Position numbers and translations under genes: made by a program. Below are positions 54,094-63,665 of a stretch of 64,000 nucleotides of DNA, piece after piece; position 1 is the first letter of the stretch, and the number at the start of each line of letters is the position of its first letter. A model generated the notes under the pieces. It was given only the letters and a program-made list of their open reading frames with translations, did not search any database and was not told the DNA's origin. The stretch is taken from contig CAVWSM010000006.1 of NCBI GenBank assembly GCA_963757805.1, positions 1,364,001 through 1,428,000 of the forward strand, in the 5' to 3' direction. Source of the DNA: CAVWSM01 sp963757805. Its GTDB lineage: Bacteria; Actinomycetota; Actinomycetes; Jiangellales; Jiangellaceae.

Positions 54094-55637
54094 CCGACAA
54101 CGACTTCCCGCCTCCAGCGTCAACACCGGAGGAGATGCTCGCCGAGCCGCCCGGCGGCGTACTCCGTACCAAGCCGATAGAGCAGTCGCTCGCCGATGCC
54201 GAGGATCCCGAGCACCATCTCCGCCGCGACCTGTCCGCCCTCGACCTGACGGTCTTCGGCGTCGGCGTCATCATCGGCACTGGCATCTTCGTGCTGACGG
54301 GCCTGGCCGCGAAGAACAACGCCGGACCGGCCGTGGCTCTTTCGTTCGTCGTCGCCGGAATCGTGTGTGCGCTCGCGGCGCTCTGCTATGCCGAGCTTGC
54401 CTCAGCGGTGCCCGTCGCCGGCAGCGCCTACACGTTCGCCTACGCGACTCTCGGTGAGCTCGTCGCCTGGATCATCGGCTGGGACCTGCTGCTCGAGCTC
54501 GCGCTCGGCGGCGCGGTGGTGGCCGTCGGCTGGTCGCAATACCTCGAGAGCCTGCTCGACACCATGGGCATCACGCTGCCGGAGTCGATCTCGGGCGGGG
54601 ACGACTCGGTAGTCAACCTGCCCGCAGCACTCATCGTCATCGTCCTGGTATGCATCCTGATCGCCGGCATCAAGCTCTCGGCGCAGTTCAACGCGGTCGT
54701 CGTCACCATCAAGGTCTTCGTGGTGCTGTTCGTCATCGTGGCCGGGCTGTTCTACGTGCAGCGCGACAACTACTCGCCCTTCATCCCCGAGGCGGTCCCC
54801 ACCGAAGGAGAGTCAGGCGTACGACAGACGCTGCTCGAAGCGATCTTCGGATTCACACCGAGCAACTTCGGCGTAGCCGGCATCTTCACCGCCGCCGCAA
54901 TCGTGTTCTTCGCGTTCATCGGCTTCGACGTCGTGGCCACCGCAGCCGAAGAGGTACGCAACCCGCAGCGCGACCTGCCGCGCGGCATCCTCGGGTCGCT
55001 CGCGATCTGCACAACTCTGTACGTTGCTGTCTCGCTCGTCGTCGTCGGGATGCAGAACTACACGGAGCTCGACGAGAGCGCGCCGCTCGCCGAGGCTTTC
55101 AAAGCCGTCGGCCAAGACTGGGCGGCCACACTCATCACGATCGGTGCGCTGGCGGGGCTCACCACCGTCGTCATGATCCTCATGCTGGGACAGACGCGGG
55201 TGCTGTTCGCCATGTCTCGAGACGGCCTGCTCCCTCGGGGGTTGTCCAGGGTGCACCCGAGGTTCCGGACGCCGTACGTGCTCACGCTCATCGTCGGGGC
55301 CGTCGTCGCAATCATGGCCGCACTGATCCCTCTTGCCGAGCTCGCTGAGCTGGTCAACATCGGCACGCTGTTCGCGTTCGTCGTTGTCTCGGTCGGCGTG
55401 GTGATCCTGCGCCGCACCCGGCCCGACCTGCCGCGCTCCTTCCGCGTGCCGTGGGTCCCGCTGCTGCCGATCCTCTCCGTGCTGGCCTGCCTCTATCTGA
55501 TGCTCAACCTGCCAGTTGAGACATGGCTGCGGTTCCTCATCTGGATGGTCGTCGGATTCGTCATCTACTTCCTGTACAGCAAGCGGCACAGCCGGCTGGG
55601 GTCGCCGACCAGTACGGCCGCGCGTCCACGGCAGTGA
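54090..55637 (+). CDS. APC-family amino acid permease
   Basis: A 515-residue, 12-14 TM transporter like cationic amino-acid transporters. The first TM carries the consensus GVIIGTGIFVLTGLAAKNNA; later blocks are SFVVAGIVCALAALCYAELA, VPVAGSAYTFAYATLGELVA, FFAFIGFDVVATAAEEVRNP and LGQTRVLFAMSRDGLLPRGL. It imports amino acids with protons or by exchange. GTG 54090 overlaps the zinc-protein gene upstream, and the LOG-like gene overlaps its stop, forming a compact three-gene unit. Confidence 0.9.
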   Translation: MTDNDFPPPASTPEEMLAEPPGGVLRTKPIEQSLADAEDPEHHLRRDLSALDLTVFGVGVIIGTGIFVLTGLAAKNNAGPAVALSFVVAGIVCALAALCYAELASAVPVAGSAYTFAYATLGELVAWIIGWDLLLELALGGAVVAVGWSQYLESLLDTMGITLPESISGGDDSVVNLPAALIVIVLVCILIAGIKLSAQFNAVVVTIKVFVVLFVIVAGLFYVQRDNYSPFIPEAVPTEGESGVRQTLLEAIFGFTPSNFGVAGIFTAAAIVFFAFIGFDVVATAAEEVRNPQRDLPRGILGSLAICTTLYVAVSLVVVGMQNYTELDESAPLAEAFKAVGQDWAATLITIGALAGLTTVVMILMLGQTRVLFAMSRDGLLPRGLSRVHPRFRTPYVLTLIVGAVVAIMAALIPLAELAELVNIGTLFAFVVVSVGVVILRRTRPDLPRSFRVPWVPLLPILSVLACLYLMLNLPVETWLRFLIWMVVGFVIYFLYSKRHSRLGSPTSTAARPRQ

Positions 55638-56110
55638 GCACGGCTGGGCCCTACGTCGCGGTCGTCGGGCCCGGCGAAGCGAGCGAGTCGGAGCGGCGGA
55701 ACGCCCACACAGCGGGACGGCTGCTGGCCGAGCGCGGGGCGGTCGTGGTCACCGGTGGGCTGGGCGGCGTGATGGCGGCTGCCGCCCAAGGCGTACGCGA
55801 CGTCGCCGGCATAGCGGTCGCGCTGTTGCCTGGCCCTGATCGCGCGGCAGCTGATCCTGCCAACAGCATTGCCATCGCCACCGGGCTGGGCGAGCTGCGC
55901 AACGGGCTCATCGTGCGGACTGTCGACGCGGTGCTCTGCATCGGCGGCTCGTGGGGCACGCTGTCCGAGGTGGCGCTGGCCGTGCGCAGGGGCGTACCCG
56001 TCGTGGTGCTCGGTGGCTGGGACCTGCCGGCAGCGCCTGGTCTGCAGGTGGCGCAGTCGGTCGAGGAGGCCGTCGAGTCCGCGCTCGCAGCCGTCACCCG
56101 CCGAAAGTGA
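55634..56110 (+). CDS. LOG/TIGR00725-like Rossmann protein
   Basis: A 158-residue protein of the lysine-decarboxylase-like (LOG) superfamily. It shows YVAVVGPGEASESERRNAHT, AVVVTGGLGGVMAAAAQGV, LPGPDRAAADPANSIAIATG and the characteristic AVLCIGGSWGTLSEVALAVR. Members in the LOG group bind nucleotides; the TIGR00725 branch has no proven substrate. The GTG at 55634 overlaps the permease stop. The stop codon forms part of the terminator stem. Confidence 0.82.
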   Translation: MSTAGPYVAVVGPGEASESERRNAHTAGRLLAERGAVVVTGGLGGVMAAAAQGVRDVAGIAVALLPGPDRAAADPANSIAIATGLGELRNGLIVRTVDAVLCIGGSWGTLSEVALAVRRGVPVVVLGGWDLPAAPGLQVAQSVEEAVESALAAVTRRK

Positions 56111-56155
56111 AGCGCCATGCGCGACACGCCAGGGTGTGTCGTGCGCGGCGCTTCA
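56108..56155. terminator. Terminator between the LOG-like and lpd genes
   Basis: TGAAGCGCC (56108-56116) pairs with GGCGCTTCA (56147-56155); GACAC/GTGTC (56123-56127, 56136-56140) and GCGC/GCGC extend the stem. The 5' arm includes the stop codon. It serves convergent genes. Confidence 0.75.
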
Positions 56156-56178
56156 GTTTGCGCGCCTCTGGGCCGGGG

Positions 56179-57576
56179 TCACATGTTGATCATGTGACCG
56201 GCGAGCCCGTGCAGCGCCTCCTTGACCGCTTCGCTGAGGGTGGGGTGCGCATGCACGTTGCGGGCCAGCTCGTGGCTGGTGAGGTCCCAGAGCTGGCCGA
56301 GCGTGAGCTCCGGGAGCAGCTCGGTCACCTCGGGGCCGATGAGGTGCCCGCCGAGCAGCTCGCCGTACTCGGCGTCGGCGATCAGCTTGACGAAGCCGGT
56401 CGTGTCGCCGAGTCCGTGTGCCTTGCCGTTGGCGGTGAACGGGAACTTCTGCACCTTGATCTCGCGTCCCAGCTCACGCGCCTGCGCCTCGGTGAAGCCG
56501 AACGACGCCACCTGCGGCTGGCAGTAGGTGGCGCGCGGCATCATCACGTAGTCGAGCTCCATGGTCTCGGCGTTGCCGATCGTCTCCGCGGCCACGATGC
56601 CCATTGCCTCGGCGACGTGCGCCAGCATGAGCTTGGCTGTGACGTCGCCGATCGCGAAGATGTGCGGCACGTTGGTGCGCATGCGGCCGTCGATCGCGAT
56701 GGCCCCGCGGTCGGTGAGCTGCACGCCGGTCTTGTCGAGCCCATAGCCGTCGACGCGCGGCGCGAAGCCGATCGCCTGCAGGACCTTGTCGGCCTCCAGC
56801 ACCTGCTGCTGACCGTCGCGGGTCACGGTGACGCGCACCTTGTCGCCGCCGTCGTCGATCGCGTCCACGCGAGTCGAGGTCAGCACCTCGATGCCGAGCC
56901 TGCGGAACCGCTTGGCCAGCTCGGCGGACACCTCCTCGTCCTCCAGGGGTACGAGTCGCTCGAGGAACTCGACGATGGTGACCTGCACGCCGTACGAGCT
57001 CATCACGTAGGCGAACTCGACGCCGATCGCACCCGCGCCGGCGATGATGATGCTCGCTGGCAGCTCGGAGGTGAGGATCTGCTCCTCGTAGGTCACCACC
57101 CGGTCGGTGATGCTCGTGCCGGGCAGCAGCCTCGTCGAAGCGCCGGCCGCGATGATGCAGTTGTCGAACGTGATGGTCTGGCTGCCACCGTCGTTGCGCG
57201 CGACGTCCAGGGTGTGGTCGTCAGTGAAGGTCCCCCAGCCGTCAATCTCGTCGATCTTGTTCTTCTTCATCAGGTAGTGGACGCCCTTGACGCGGCCGTC
57301 CGCCACCTTGCGGCTGCGATCGAACGCGGCGGTGTAGTCGACGCTCACGTTGTCGAACGAGATGCCAAACGTTGCCGCCTCGTGCTGCACCAGGTGCGCG
57401 AGCTCCGCGTTGCGCAGCAGGGCTTTCGAGGGGATGCAGCCCACGTTGAGGCACACACCGCCCCAGTACTTGCTCTCCACGACTGCGGCGCGCTGCCCGA
57501 GCTGGGCGGCCCGGACGGCGGCGGTGTAGCCACCGGGGCCGGCGCCGAGTACGACGACTCCGTAGTGCTCAGCCAT
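56179..57576 (-). CDS. lpd: Dihydrolipoyl dehydrogenase
   Basis: A 465-residue E3 flavoprotein that reoxidises lipoyl groups of 2-oxoacid dehydrogenase complexes. FAD motif VVLGAGPGGYTAAVRAAQLG, redox disulfide WGGVCLNVGCIPSKALLRN, NAD motif IAGAGAIGVEFAYVMSSYG, FAD-2 FAIGDVTAKLMLAHVAEAMG, and the catalytic HAHPTLSEAVKEA at the C-terminus are all present. ATG 57576 is used (MTM at 57582 also possible). It is downstream of the ABC exporter on the same strand, 55 bp away. Confidence 0.95.
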   Translation of the reverse strand: MAEHYGVVVLGAGPGGYTAAVRAAQLGQRAAVVESKYWGGVCLNVGCIPSKALLRNAELAHLVQHEAATFGISFDNVSVDYTAAFDRSRKVADGRVKGVHYLMKKNKIDEIDGWGTFTDDHTLDVARNDGGSQTITFDNCIIAAGASTRLLPGTSITDRVVTYEEQILTSELPASIIIAGAGAIGVEFAYVMSSYGVQVTIVEFLERLVPLEDEEVSAELAKRFRRLGIEVLTSTRVDAIDDGGDKVRVTVTRDGQQQVLEADKVLQAIGFAPRVDGYGLDKTGVQLTDRGAIAIDGRMRTNVPHIFAIGDVTAKLMLAHVAEAMGIVAAETIGNAETMELDYVMMPRATYCQPQVASFGFTEAQARELGREIKVQKFPFTANGKAHGLGDTTGFVKLIADAEYGELLGGHLIGPEVTELLPELTLGQLWDLTSHELARNVHAHPTLSEAVKEALHGLAGHMINM

Positions 57577-57630
57577 GGTCACGACAGTAGCGGGGCGGGT
57601 GTCGACCGTCGCGCTCGCGAGGACCGCCGG

Positions 57631-58404
57631 TCAGCCGTAGTAGACCTTGGTGTCCTCGAACCGGAACTTCCACGCAGCAAGCCCCGCGTAGGCCGCGCCG
57701 AACGCCAGCATCACCAGCACCGGGACGAAGACCTGGGACATGCCGCCGCCCTCCAGGATGACGTCGTTGAAGCCCTCCATCGCCCAGTACGTCGGCAGGG
57801 CCGGAGCGACCGCTTGTGCCCAGCCGGGCATGACAGCGATGGGCACCCACGCACCACCGAGCATGGCCATGGCCATGCCACCGACGCTGCCTATCGCGTT
57901 GAGCTGGTTCATGGTGCGTGAGAGCGCCGTCACGAGCATCCCGAACGCCGAGAGGGAGACGGCGAGCGTGACGATGAGCAGCGCCAGGGCGACGACCGAC
58001 CCGCTGATGCTCAGGTCGAACAGCGGCCCTCCGAGGAGGAACAGGAGGCTGAGCTGGACCACTGTGACGACGACAGTCGGCGTGATCTTTCCGACCATGA
58101 TGTCTGCCGCGGTCGCCGGTGTGGCCCGCAGCCGGTCCCACGTGCCCCAACCGTGATCGCGGAAGAACGTGAATCCGGCATAGCCAACGCCGAACGCGGC
58201 GAAGGCAACGGCCATGCCTGGGATCGCGAACTCGGATCCGTTGGCGCCCTCGTAGCCCTCGTTGGCCAAAGCCCCGGCGAACAGCTCGCGGGTCAATGCG
58301 ACCAGCACCAGCGGGATGAGGATGACGAAGATAACGGTGCTCGGGTCGGTGAGCATGACCCGGAACTCGTGCTTGATGATGCTGGCACTAATTCGCGGAG
58401 ACAT
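57631..58404 (-). CDS. ABC-2 type exporter permease
   Basis: A 257-residue permease with six TMs. It starts MSPRISASIIKHEFRVMLTD, then PSTVIFVILIPLVLVALTRE, a short loop with a WGTWDRLRATPATAADIM (the ABC-2 signature-like segment), and helices including VVQLSLLFLLGGPLFDLSIS and SAFGMLVTALSRTMNQLNAI. It pairs with the ATPase encoded immediately upstream, overlapping it by 17 bp. Related systems export drugs, polyketides or antibiotics; the substrate is unknown. Confidence 0.88.
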   Translation of the reverse strand: MSPRISASIIKHEFRVMLTDPSTVIFVILIPLVLVALTRELFAGALANEGYEGANGSEFAIPGMAVAFAAFGVGYAGFTFFRDHGWGTWDRLRATPATAADIMVGKITPTVVVTVVQLSLLFLLGGPLFDLSISGSVVALALLIVTLAVSLSAFGMLVTALSRTMNQLNAIGSVGGMAMAMLGGAWVPIAVMPGWAQAVAPALPTYWAMEGFNDVILEGGGMSQVFVPVLVMLAFGAAYAGLAAWKFRFEDTKVYYG

Positions 58405-59356
58405 CGGCGTCCTCCTTGTCGGAGTCGGCTGCTGCGTCAACTTCTGAGTAGCGGCGGCCGGTGAGGGCCAGGTAGACGGCTTCGAGGCTCGGCCGGACGA
58501 TCTCGACCGACGCCAGCTTGCCGGGAGCGATCTGCGGCACGACCTCGGCGATGGTGGCGGCGGCATCGCGTGTCGGCAGGCGCAGCCGGTCGCCATCCAC
58601 CGTTGGCCGGCCGACGAGGCTCTGTGCGCTGTCGAAGTCGAGCGCCGCGACGGCACCGTCGAAGACCAGCTCGACGACGGCCACCGCGTGCGCGGTGATC
58701 AGGGCGTCGACGTGGTCGCGCGCGATGACTTGCCCGCGGTCGAGGATGGCCACCGTGGACCCCAGTGTCTCGACCTCGGCAAGGTAGTGGGTGGAGTAGA
58801 GCACCGCCGAGCCCTGGGCAGCCAGCTGTCGGACGAGCTCGAGGATGTGGCCGCGGGTCTCCACGTCGGCACCCGTGGTCGCCTCGTCGAGCAACAACAG
58901 ATCAGGCTCGTGCAACAGAGCGATCGCAGTGTGTACGCGGCGCTTCTGACCGCCCGACAACGACCCGCCCTGGCGGTCGAGCAGGTCGGTGATGTCGAGA
59001 GCCTGAGCCACGTCGTCGATGCGCTGCTTGAGCCGGCTGCCGCGCAGCCCCGTGAGCTCGCCGAAGAGCGCGAGGTTGTTGCGTACGGAGACCACCGGGT
59101 AGAGGCCGAGATCCTGCGGAGCCAACCCGATGTGGCGGCGCACCTCTGCCGTGCGGCTCAGCGCGTCGACGCCGGCGACCTCGACGATGCCGTCGTCCGC
59201 CTTGCGCAGACCGGCGACGATGGACACCAGGGTGGTCTTTCCGGCTCCGTTGGGCCCGAGCAGCGCGACAATCTCGCCGCGAGTCGCGTGTAGGTCGACG
59301 CCCTGGAGGGCAACGACGTCGCCGTAGGACTTGCGCAAACCCTCGATGCGAAGCAT
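58388..59356 (-). CDS. ABC exporter ATP-binding protein (DrrA type)
   Basis: A 322-residue ATPase. Walker A is ALLGPNGAGKTTLVSIV, signature GGSLSGGQKRRVHTAIALL, Walker B DLLLLDEATTGADVETRG, and H-loop VLYSTHYLAEVETLG. The C-terminal 80 residues after DHVDALITAHAVAVVELVFD match the DrrA-like accessory domain. ATG 59356 (MLRIEGLRKSYGDVVALQG) begins at the conserved N-terminus. Together with the permease it forms a two-gene exporter. The 172 bp upstream hold its promoter, with nothing else recognised. Confidence 0.9.
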   Translation of the reverse strand: MLRIEGLRKSYGDVVALQGVDLHATRGEIVALLGPNGAGKTTLVSIVAGLRKADDGIVEVAGVDALSRTAEVRRHIGLAPQDLGLYPVVSVRNNLALFGELTGLRGSRLKQRIDDVAQALDITDLLDRQGGSLSGGQKRRVHTAIALLHEPDLLLLDEATTGADVETRGHILELVRQLAAQGSAVLYSTHYLAEVETLGSTVAILDRGQVIARDHVDALITAHAVAVVELVFDGAVAALDFDSAQSLVGRPTVDGDRLRLPTRDAAATIAEVVPQIAPGKLASVEIVRPSLEAVYLALTGRRYSEVDAAADSDKEDADVSAN

Positions 59357-59528
59357 GAACCTAGGATGCGACCTCCCGCCGACAGAACACACGCGGGATT
59401 CGCAGTCAGTGAGCTGGCAACGAGGCGCGCCTTGCTACCCCTGACCAGGCTGCCTCCCGCACGACCAGGGCTACAGGCCTGGTGGTGCCGGGGCGACCAT
59501 GCTGAACGTGGTCATTCTGGGCGCGGCA

Positions 59529-61620
59529 TCACACCGGCAGGGTGGCCACGCCCTTGGGGAGGAAGCGGCGGCCGGTGACGCGCTCCGAGACGCCGGTGCG
59601 GTCGAGGTACGGGGTGATGCCGCCGAGGTGGAACGGCCAGCCGGCCCCGAGCAGCATGCACAGGTCGATGTCCTGCGGCTCGGCGACGACACCCTCGTCG
59701 AGCATGAGCCGGATCTCCTGCGCCAACGACCCGAGCGCGCGATCGCGGACCTCCTCGCTCGTCTGCGGCTTGTCGCCGAAGGAGAGCAGCGACTTGGTCT
59801 CGTCGTCGAGGTAGGGCTTTCCGTCCGACCCGAACGACCAGATGCCGGGCTTGCCTGCGGCGACGAGCCGGCGCATGTTCTCCGACACGCCGTAGCGCTC
59901 GGGGAACGACTCGTGCAGGGACTCGGCCACGTGCAGCGCGACTGCCGGACCGACCAGCTGCGTAAGCACGAACGGCGTCATCGGCAGGCCCAGCGGCGCG
60001 AGTGCGTTGTCGGCCACCTCGGCCGGCGTGCCCTCGTCGAACGACGCAGTGATCTCGCCCATGAACTTCAGCAGCAGCCGGTTGACAACGAAGCCCGTCG
60101 CGTCCTTGACGAGCACGCTCGACTTCTTCAGCTGCTTGCCAACCGCGAACGCGGTCGCGAGCGCGACATCGTCCGTACGCTCGGCGCGCACGATCTCCAG
60201 CAGCGGCAGCACGGCGACCGGGTTGAAGAAGTGGAAACCGACAACCCGCTCCGGGTGCTGCAGGTCCGACGCCATCTCGGTTACCGACAGCGAGGAGGTG
60301 TTGGTGGCGAGGACCGCAGTGTCGGCGACGACCGCCTCGAGCTCGGCGAAGACCTGCTTCTTGACCTTCATCTCCTCGAAGACGGCCTCGATGACAAAGT
60401 CGGCATCGGCGAACTCACCCAAGGCGGTGGTGCCGGTGACGAGTGCCTTGACCCGGTTGGCGCCGTCGGGGGAGATGCGCCGCTTGCCGAGCAGCTTGTC
60501 GACCTCGGCGTGTACGTACGCCACGCCCTTGTCGACCCGCTCCTGGTCAAGGTCGGTGATCACGACCGGCACCTGCACGCGCCGCGCGAACAGCAGCGCC
60601 AGCTGCGAAGCCATCAGACCGGCACCGACGATGCCGACCTTCGTGACCGGCCGCGCGAGAGCCGGGTCAGGTGCCCCGGCTGGCTTCTTGGCCCGCCGCT
60701 GCACGAGGTCGAACGCGTAGAGCGACGCCCGCAGTCTCCTGACCCATGACCAGGTCGGCGAGCGCATCGTCCTCGGCCGCGAACGCGGTGTCCTTGTCGG
60801 CCGTGCGGGCGGCCGCGATGAGCTCGAGCGCGCGGTAGGGCGCGGGCGCCGCGCCCTTCACCTTCGCGTCGGCGATCGCGCGGCCCTTGGCGACCGCGGC
60901 GTTCCACGCCTCCTCGGACCGGTCGATCTCCGGACGTTCGACCGTGACCGTGCCGGTGAGCACCTGCGCCGCCCACAGCAGCGACTGCTCCAGGAAGTCG
61001 GCGCCGTCGAAGAGCGCGTCGGCGATGCCGAGCTCGAAGGCCTGCTTGCCGGTCAGCGTGCGGTTCTGGCTGAGCGCGTTGTCGATGATGACCTGGACGG
61101 CCTTCTCCGGACCCACGATGTTGGGCAGCAGGTAGGCGCCACCCCAACCGGGCACGAGCCCGAGGAAGCACTCTGGCAGGGCAAGCGCCGGCGCGGCCGC
61201 CGACACCGTGCGGTAGGTGGAGTTGAGCGCGATCTCCAGCCCGCCCCCAAGCGCTAGGCCGTTGACGAACGCGAACCCAGGCACCGGACCCTCGCCGAGC
61301 CGGCGCAGCACTGCGTGACCCTGCCGGGCGATCGCGAGGATCTGCTCGCGCTCCTGCACGATGCCCATGCCCTTGAGGTCGGCACCGGCAGCCAGGATGA
61401 ACGGCTTGCCGGTGATGCCGATCGCCACGACGCCGGGTGTCGCGTAGGCGGTCGTGATCGCCGCGTCGAGCTCGGCCAGGGTCGCCGGTCCAAGCGTGTT
61501 GGGCTTGGTGTGGTCGAACCCGTTGTCGAGCGTGATCAGCGCCAGCGTGCCGGCACCCAACGGCAGCTCGACCGGACGGACGTGCGAGTGGGTGACCCGC
61601 TCAGCAAACATCTCACTCAT
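59529..61620 (-). CDS. Trifunctional-type enoyl-CoA hydratase/3-hydroxyacyl-CoA dehydrogenase (FadJ-like, frameshifted at 60735)
   Basis: A beta-oxidation multienzyme of about 696 residues when joined. N-terminal hydratase: FILAAGADLKGMGIVQ, FVNGLALGGGLEIALNSTYR and ECFLGLVPGWGGAYLLPNIV (acid/base Glu). C-terminal dehydrogenase: KVGIVGAGLMASQLALLFAR (NAD-binding), TNTSSLSVTEMAS, PERVVGFHFFNPVAVLPLLE (catalytic His) and KDATGFVVNRLLLKF. The two halves are out of phase; deleting the base at 60735 joins ALADLVMGQE to LRASLYAFDLVQRRAK, giving a continuous protein. It overlaps the thiolase gene (ATGA), forming the usual pair. Confidence 0.9.
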
Positions 61621-62876
61621 CAGGCAGCGATCTCCTTGCCATAGTCGGCGTGTTGCGGGTTCTCCCAGATGACCGAGCCGCCCATGCCGAGCCCGATGCA
61701 CATGGTCGTGAGGCCGTAGCGCACCTCGGGATGGTCCTCGAACTGCCGAGCCAGCTGCGTCATCAGCCGTACGCCACTGGACGCGAGCGGGTGGCCGACC
61801 GCGATGGCTCCGCCGTACTGGTTGACGCGCGCGTCGTCGTCGGCGATCCCGAAATAGTCGAGGAAAGCAAGCACCTGTACGGCGAACGCTTCGTTGATCT
61901 CGAACAGCCCGATGTCGCCGATGGACAGCCCCGCCTTGGCCAGCGCCTTCTCGGTGGCCGGCACCGGGCCGACACCCATGACCTCCGGCTCGACGCCCGC
62001 AAAGGCGTACGACACAAGGCGCATCTTGGCCGGCAGCCCGGCGTCGCGCGCGACGTCCTCCGCGGCGAGCAGCGAGACGGTTGCGCCGTCGTTGAGCCCG
62101 GCGGCGTTGCCGGCGGTGATGCGGCCGTGCGGGCGGAACGGTGTGCGTAGCGTCGCAAGCGCCTCGACGGTGGTGCCAGGACGCGGCGGCTCGTCGGCCG
62201 TGGCGAGGCCCCAGCCATGCTCGCCGGAGCGGATTGCCACCGGCACGAGGTCGGGCTGGATCTTGCCGTCGGCGAGCGCCTTGGCGTACTTGGCCTGGCT
62301 GCCCGCCGCGTAAGCGTCGGCCCGCTCCTTGGTCAGGTGCGGGAACCGGTCGTGCAGGTTCTCCGCGGTCTGACCCATCACCAGCGCCGAGGTGTCGACG
62401 AGCCGCTCGGAGAGGAACCGCGGGTTGGGGTCGATGCCCTCGCCCATCGGGTGCCGGCCCATGTGCTCGACGCCGCCGGCGATGACGATGTCGTAGGCGC
62501 CGAAGGCGATGCCGCCCGCAGTAGTCGTGACGGCGGTCATCGCGCCAGCACACATGCGGTCGATGGCAAAGCCGGGCACGCTCTTGGGAAGCCCGGCGAG
62601 GATCGCGGCGCTGCGACCGATGGTGAGGCCCTGGTCGCCGATCTGCGTCGTGGCGGCGATGGCCACGTCGTCGATCCGCTCGGGGGCGACGCCGGGGTTG
62701 CGCCGGAGGATCTCGCGGATGGCCTTGACGATGAGGTCGTCGGCACGGGTCTCGGCGTAGAGGCCGTTGGGACCGGCCTTGCCAAAGGGGGTACGGACGC
62801 CGTCAACGAAGACGACATCACGGAGAGCGCGTGGCACGGGTACCGGCCTCCTCGCAGGAACGGATGGGGCGGACAC
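61620..62876 (-). CDS. Acetyl-CoA acyltransferase (beta-oxidation thiolase)
   Basis: A 418-residue thiolase completing beta-oxidation by releasing acetyl-CoA. The acylated Cys is in AIDRMCAGAMTAVTTTAGG, the catalytic His and second Cys in IAVGHPLASSGVRLMTQL and TTMCIGLGMGGSVIWEN, with EINEAFAVQVLAF before them. GTG 62876 is the start; a later GTG is possible. First gene of a two-gene operon with the FadJ-like gene. The 45 bp upstream to the AlkD-like stop hold no obvious promoter, so that gene may be cotranscribed. Confidence 0.92.
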   Translation of the reverse strand: MSAPSVPARRPVPVPRALRDVVFVDGVRTPFGKAGPNGLYAETRADDLIVKAIREILRRNPGVAPERIDDVAIAATTQIGDQGLTIGRSAAILAGLPKSVPGFAIDRMCAGAMTAVTTTAGGIAFGAYDIVIAGGVEHMGRHPMGEGIDPNPRFLSERLVDTSALVMGQTAENLHDRFPHLTKERADAYAAGSQAKYAKALADGKIQPDLVPVAIRSGEHGWGLATADEPPRPGTTVEALATLRTPFRPHGRITAGNAAGLNDGATVSLLAAEDVARDAGLPAKMRLVSYAFAGVEPEVMGVGPVPATEKALAKAGLSIGDIGLFEINEAFAVQVLAFLDYFGIADDDARVNQYGGAIAVGHPLASSGVRLMTQLARQFEDHPEVRYGLTTMCIGLGMGGSVIWENPQHADYGKEIAA

Positions 62877-62921
62877 GTCTGATGCTACTCACGAGTAACA
62901 ACGAACGTGAAGTGGCCTGGG

Positions 62922-63611
62922 TCAGAGGTTACGCAGGGCCTCGCGACGGGACAGTGGCGAGAGCTCCTCGTGGGCGGCCACGAAGCCGCGTACCCAGTCC
63001 GGGTCGGTCTTGGTGTGCTCGCGCAGCGCCCAGCCGATCGCCTTACGGATGAAGAAGTCCCGGTCGCCGGTGTTGGCTTCGATCGCCGAGGTGAGCAGGT
63101 CGACATCGGTCGCCTCTCGGGCGCCAATCTGACAGATGATCGCGGTACGGCGCCGCCACAAGTCCGCGTCGAGGGCCCAGTGCTGCATGACGGGCGCGAC
63201 CTCGGCCGGAAAGTTCCGCAAGATCGGCCCGATGCGCCGGCTCGCCACCTCGTCGACGAAGTCCCACCAGGCGCCGGTGACGACCAGCTCGTCGTACAGC
63301 GGCAGCGCGGCGGGATCCTGCCAAGAGCGGGCGCCGGTCGTCTCGGTCAGTGCCAGCGCCGCGTAGCGCTCCTCGCGGTACGTCGCCTCGCGCCACAGGG
63401 TGAGCACCGTCGACTCGTACGCCGCCCGGTCGGTGAACGGATGCGCGGCGAAGACAGGTCTGAGCGCCCGGACCCGCTCCGGCTTCTGCACACCGAGGAA
63501 CGGCATCTCCGACCGCATGTACGCCTGCATCGGGGCGGCCTTCGCCGGATCGGCCGCCGCCGTCAGCGCAGCGCGTACCGCTTCAATGAGATCGCGGTCG
63601 ACGTGATCCAC
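62922..63611 (-). CDS. AlkD-like DNA alkylation repair protein
   Basis: A protein of about 229 residues built from HEAT-like repeats, matching DNA alkylation repair enzymes: MRSEMPFLGVQKPERVRALR, LWREATYREERYAALAL, TGAWWDFVDEVASRRIGPIL, DADLWRRRTAIICQIGAR and FIRKAIGWALREHTKTDPDW. The Trp-Trp-Asp-Phe and KAIGWALRE segments correspond to the DNA-contacting and catalytic regions, excising cationic N3/N7-alkylpurines. GTG 63611 is chosen; longer in-frame extension lacks similarity and overlaps the divergent oxidoreductase gene. Confidence 0.88.
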   Translation of the reverse strand: MDHVDRDLIEAVRAALTAAADPAKAAPMQAYMRSEMPFLGVQKPERVRALRPVFAAHPFTDRAAYESTVLTLWREATYREERYAALALTETTGARSWQDPAALPLYDELVVTGAWWDFVDEVASRRIGPILRNFPAEVAPVMQHWALDADLWRRRTAIICQIGAREATDVDLLTSAIEANTGDRDFFIRKAIGWALREHTKTDPDWVRGFVAAHEELSPLSRREALRNL

Positions 63612-63665
63612 ATCGCGCAGCCTAGGGGTGTCGGCACCCGCGCCCTGTGGATAGCCTTGCCCACA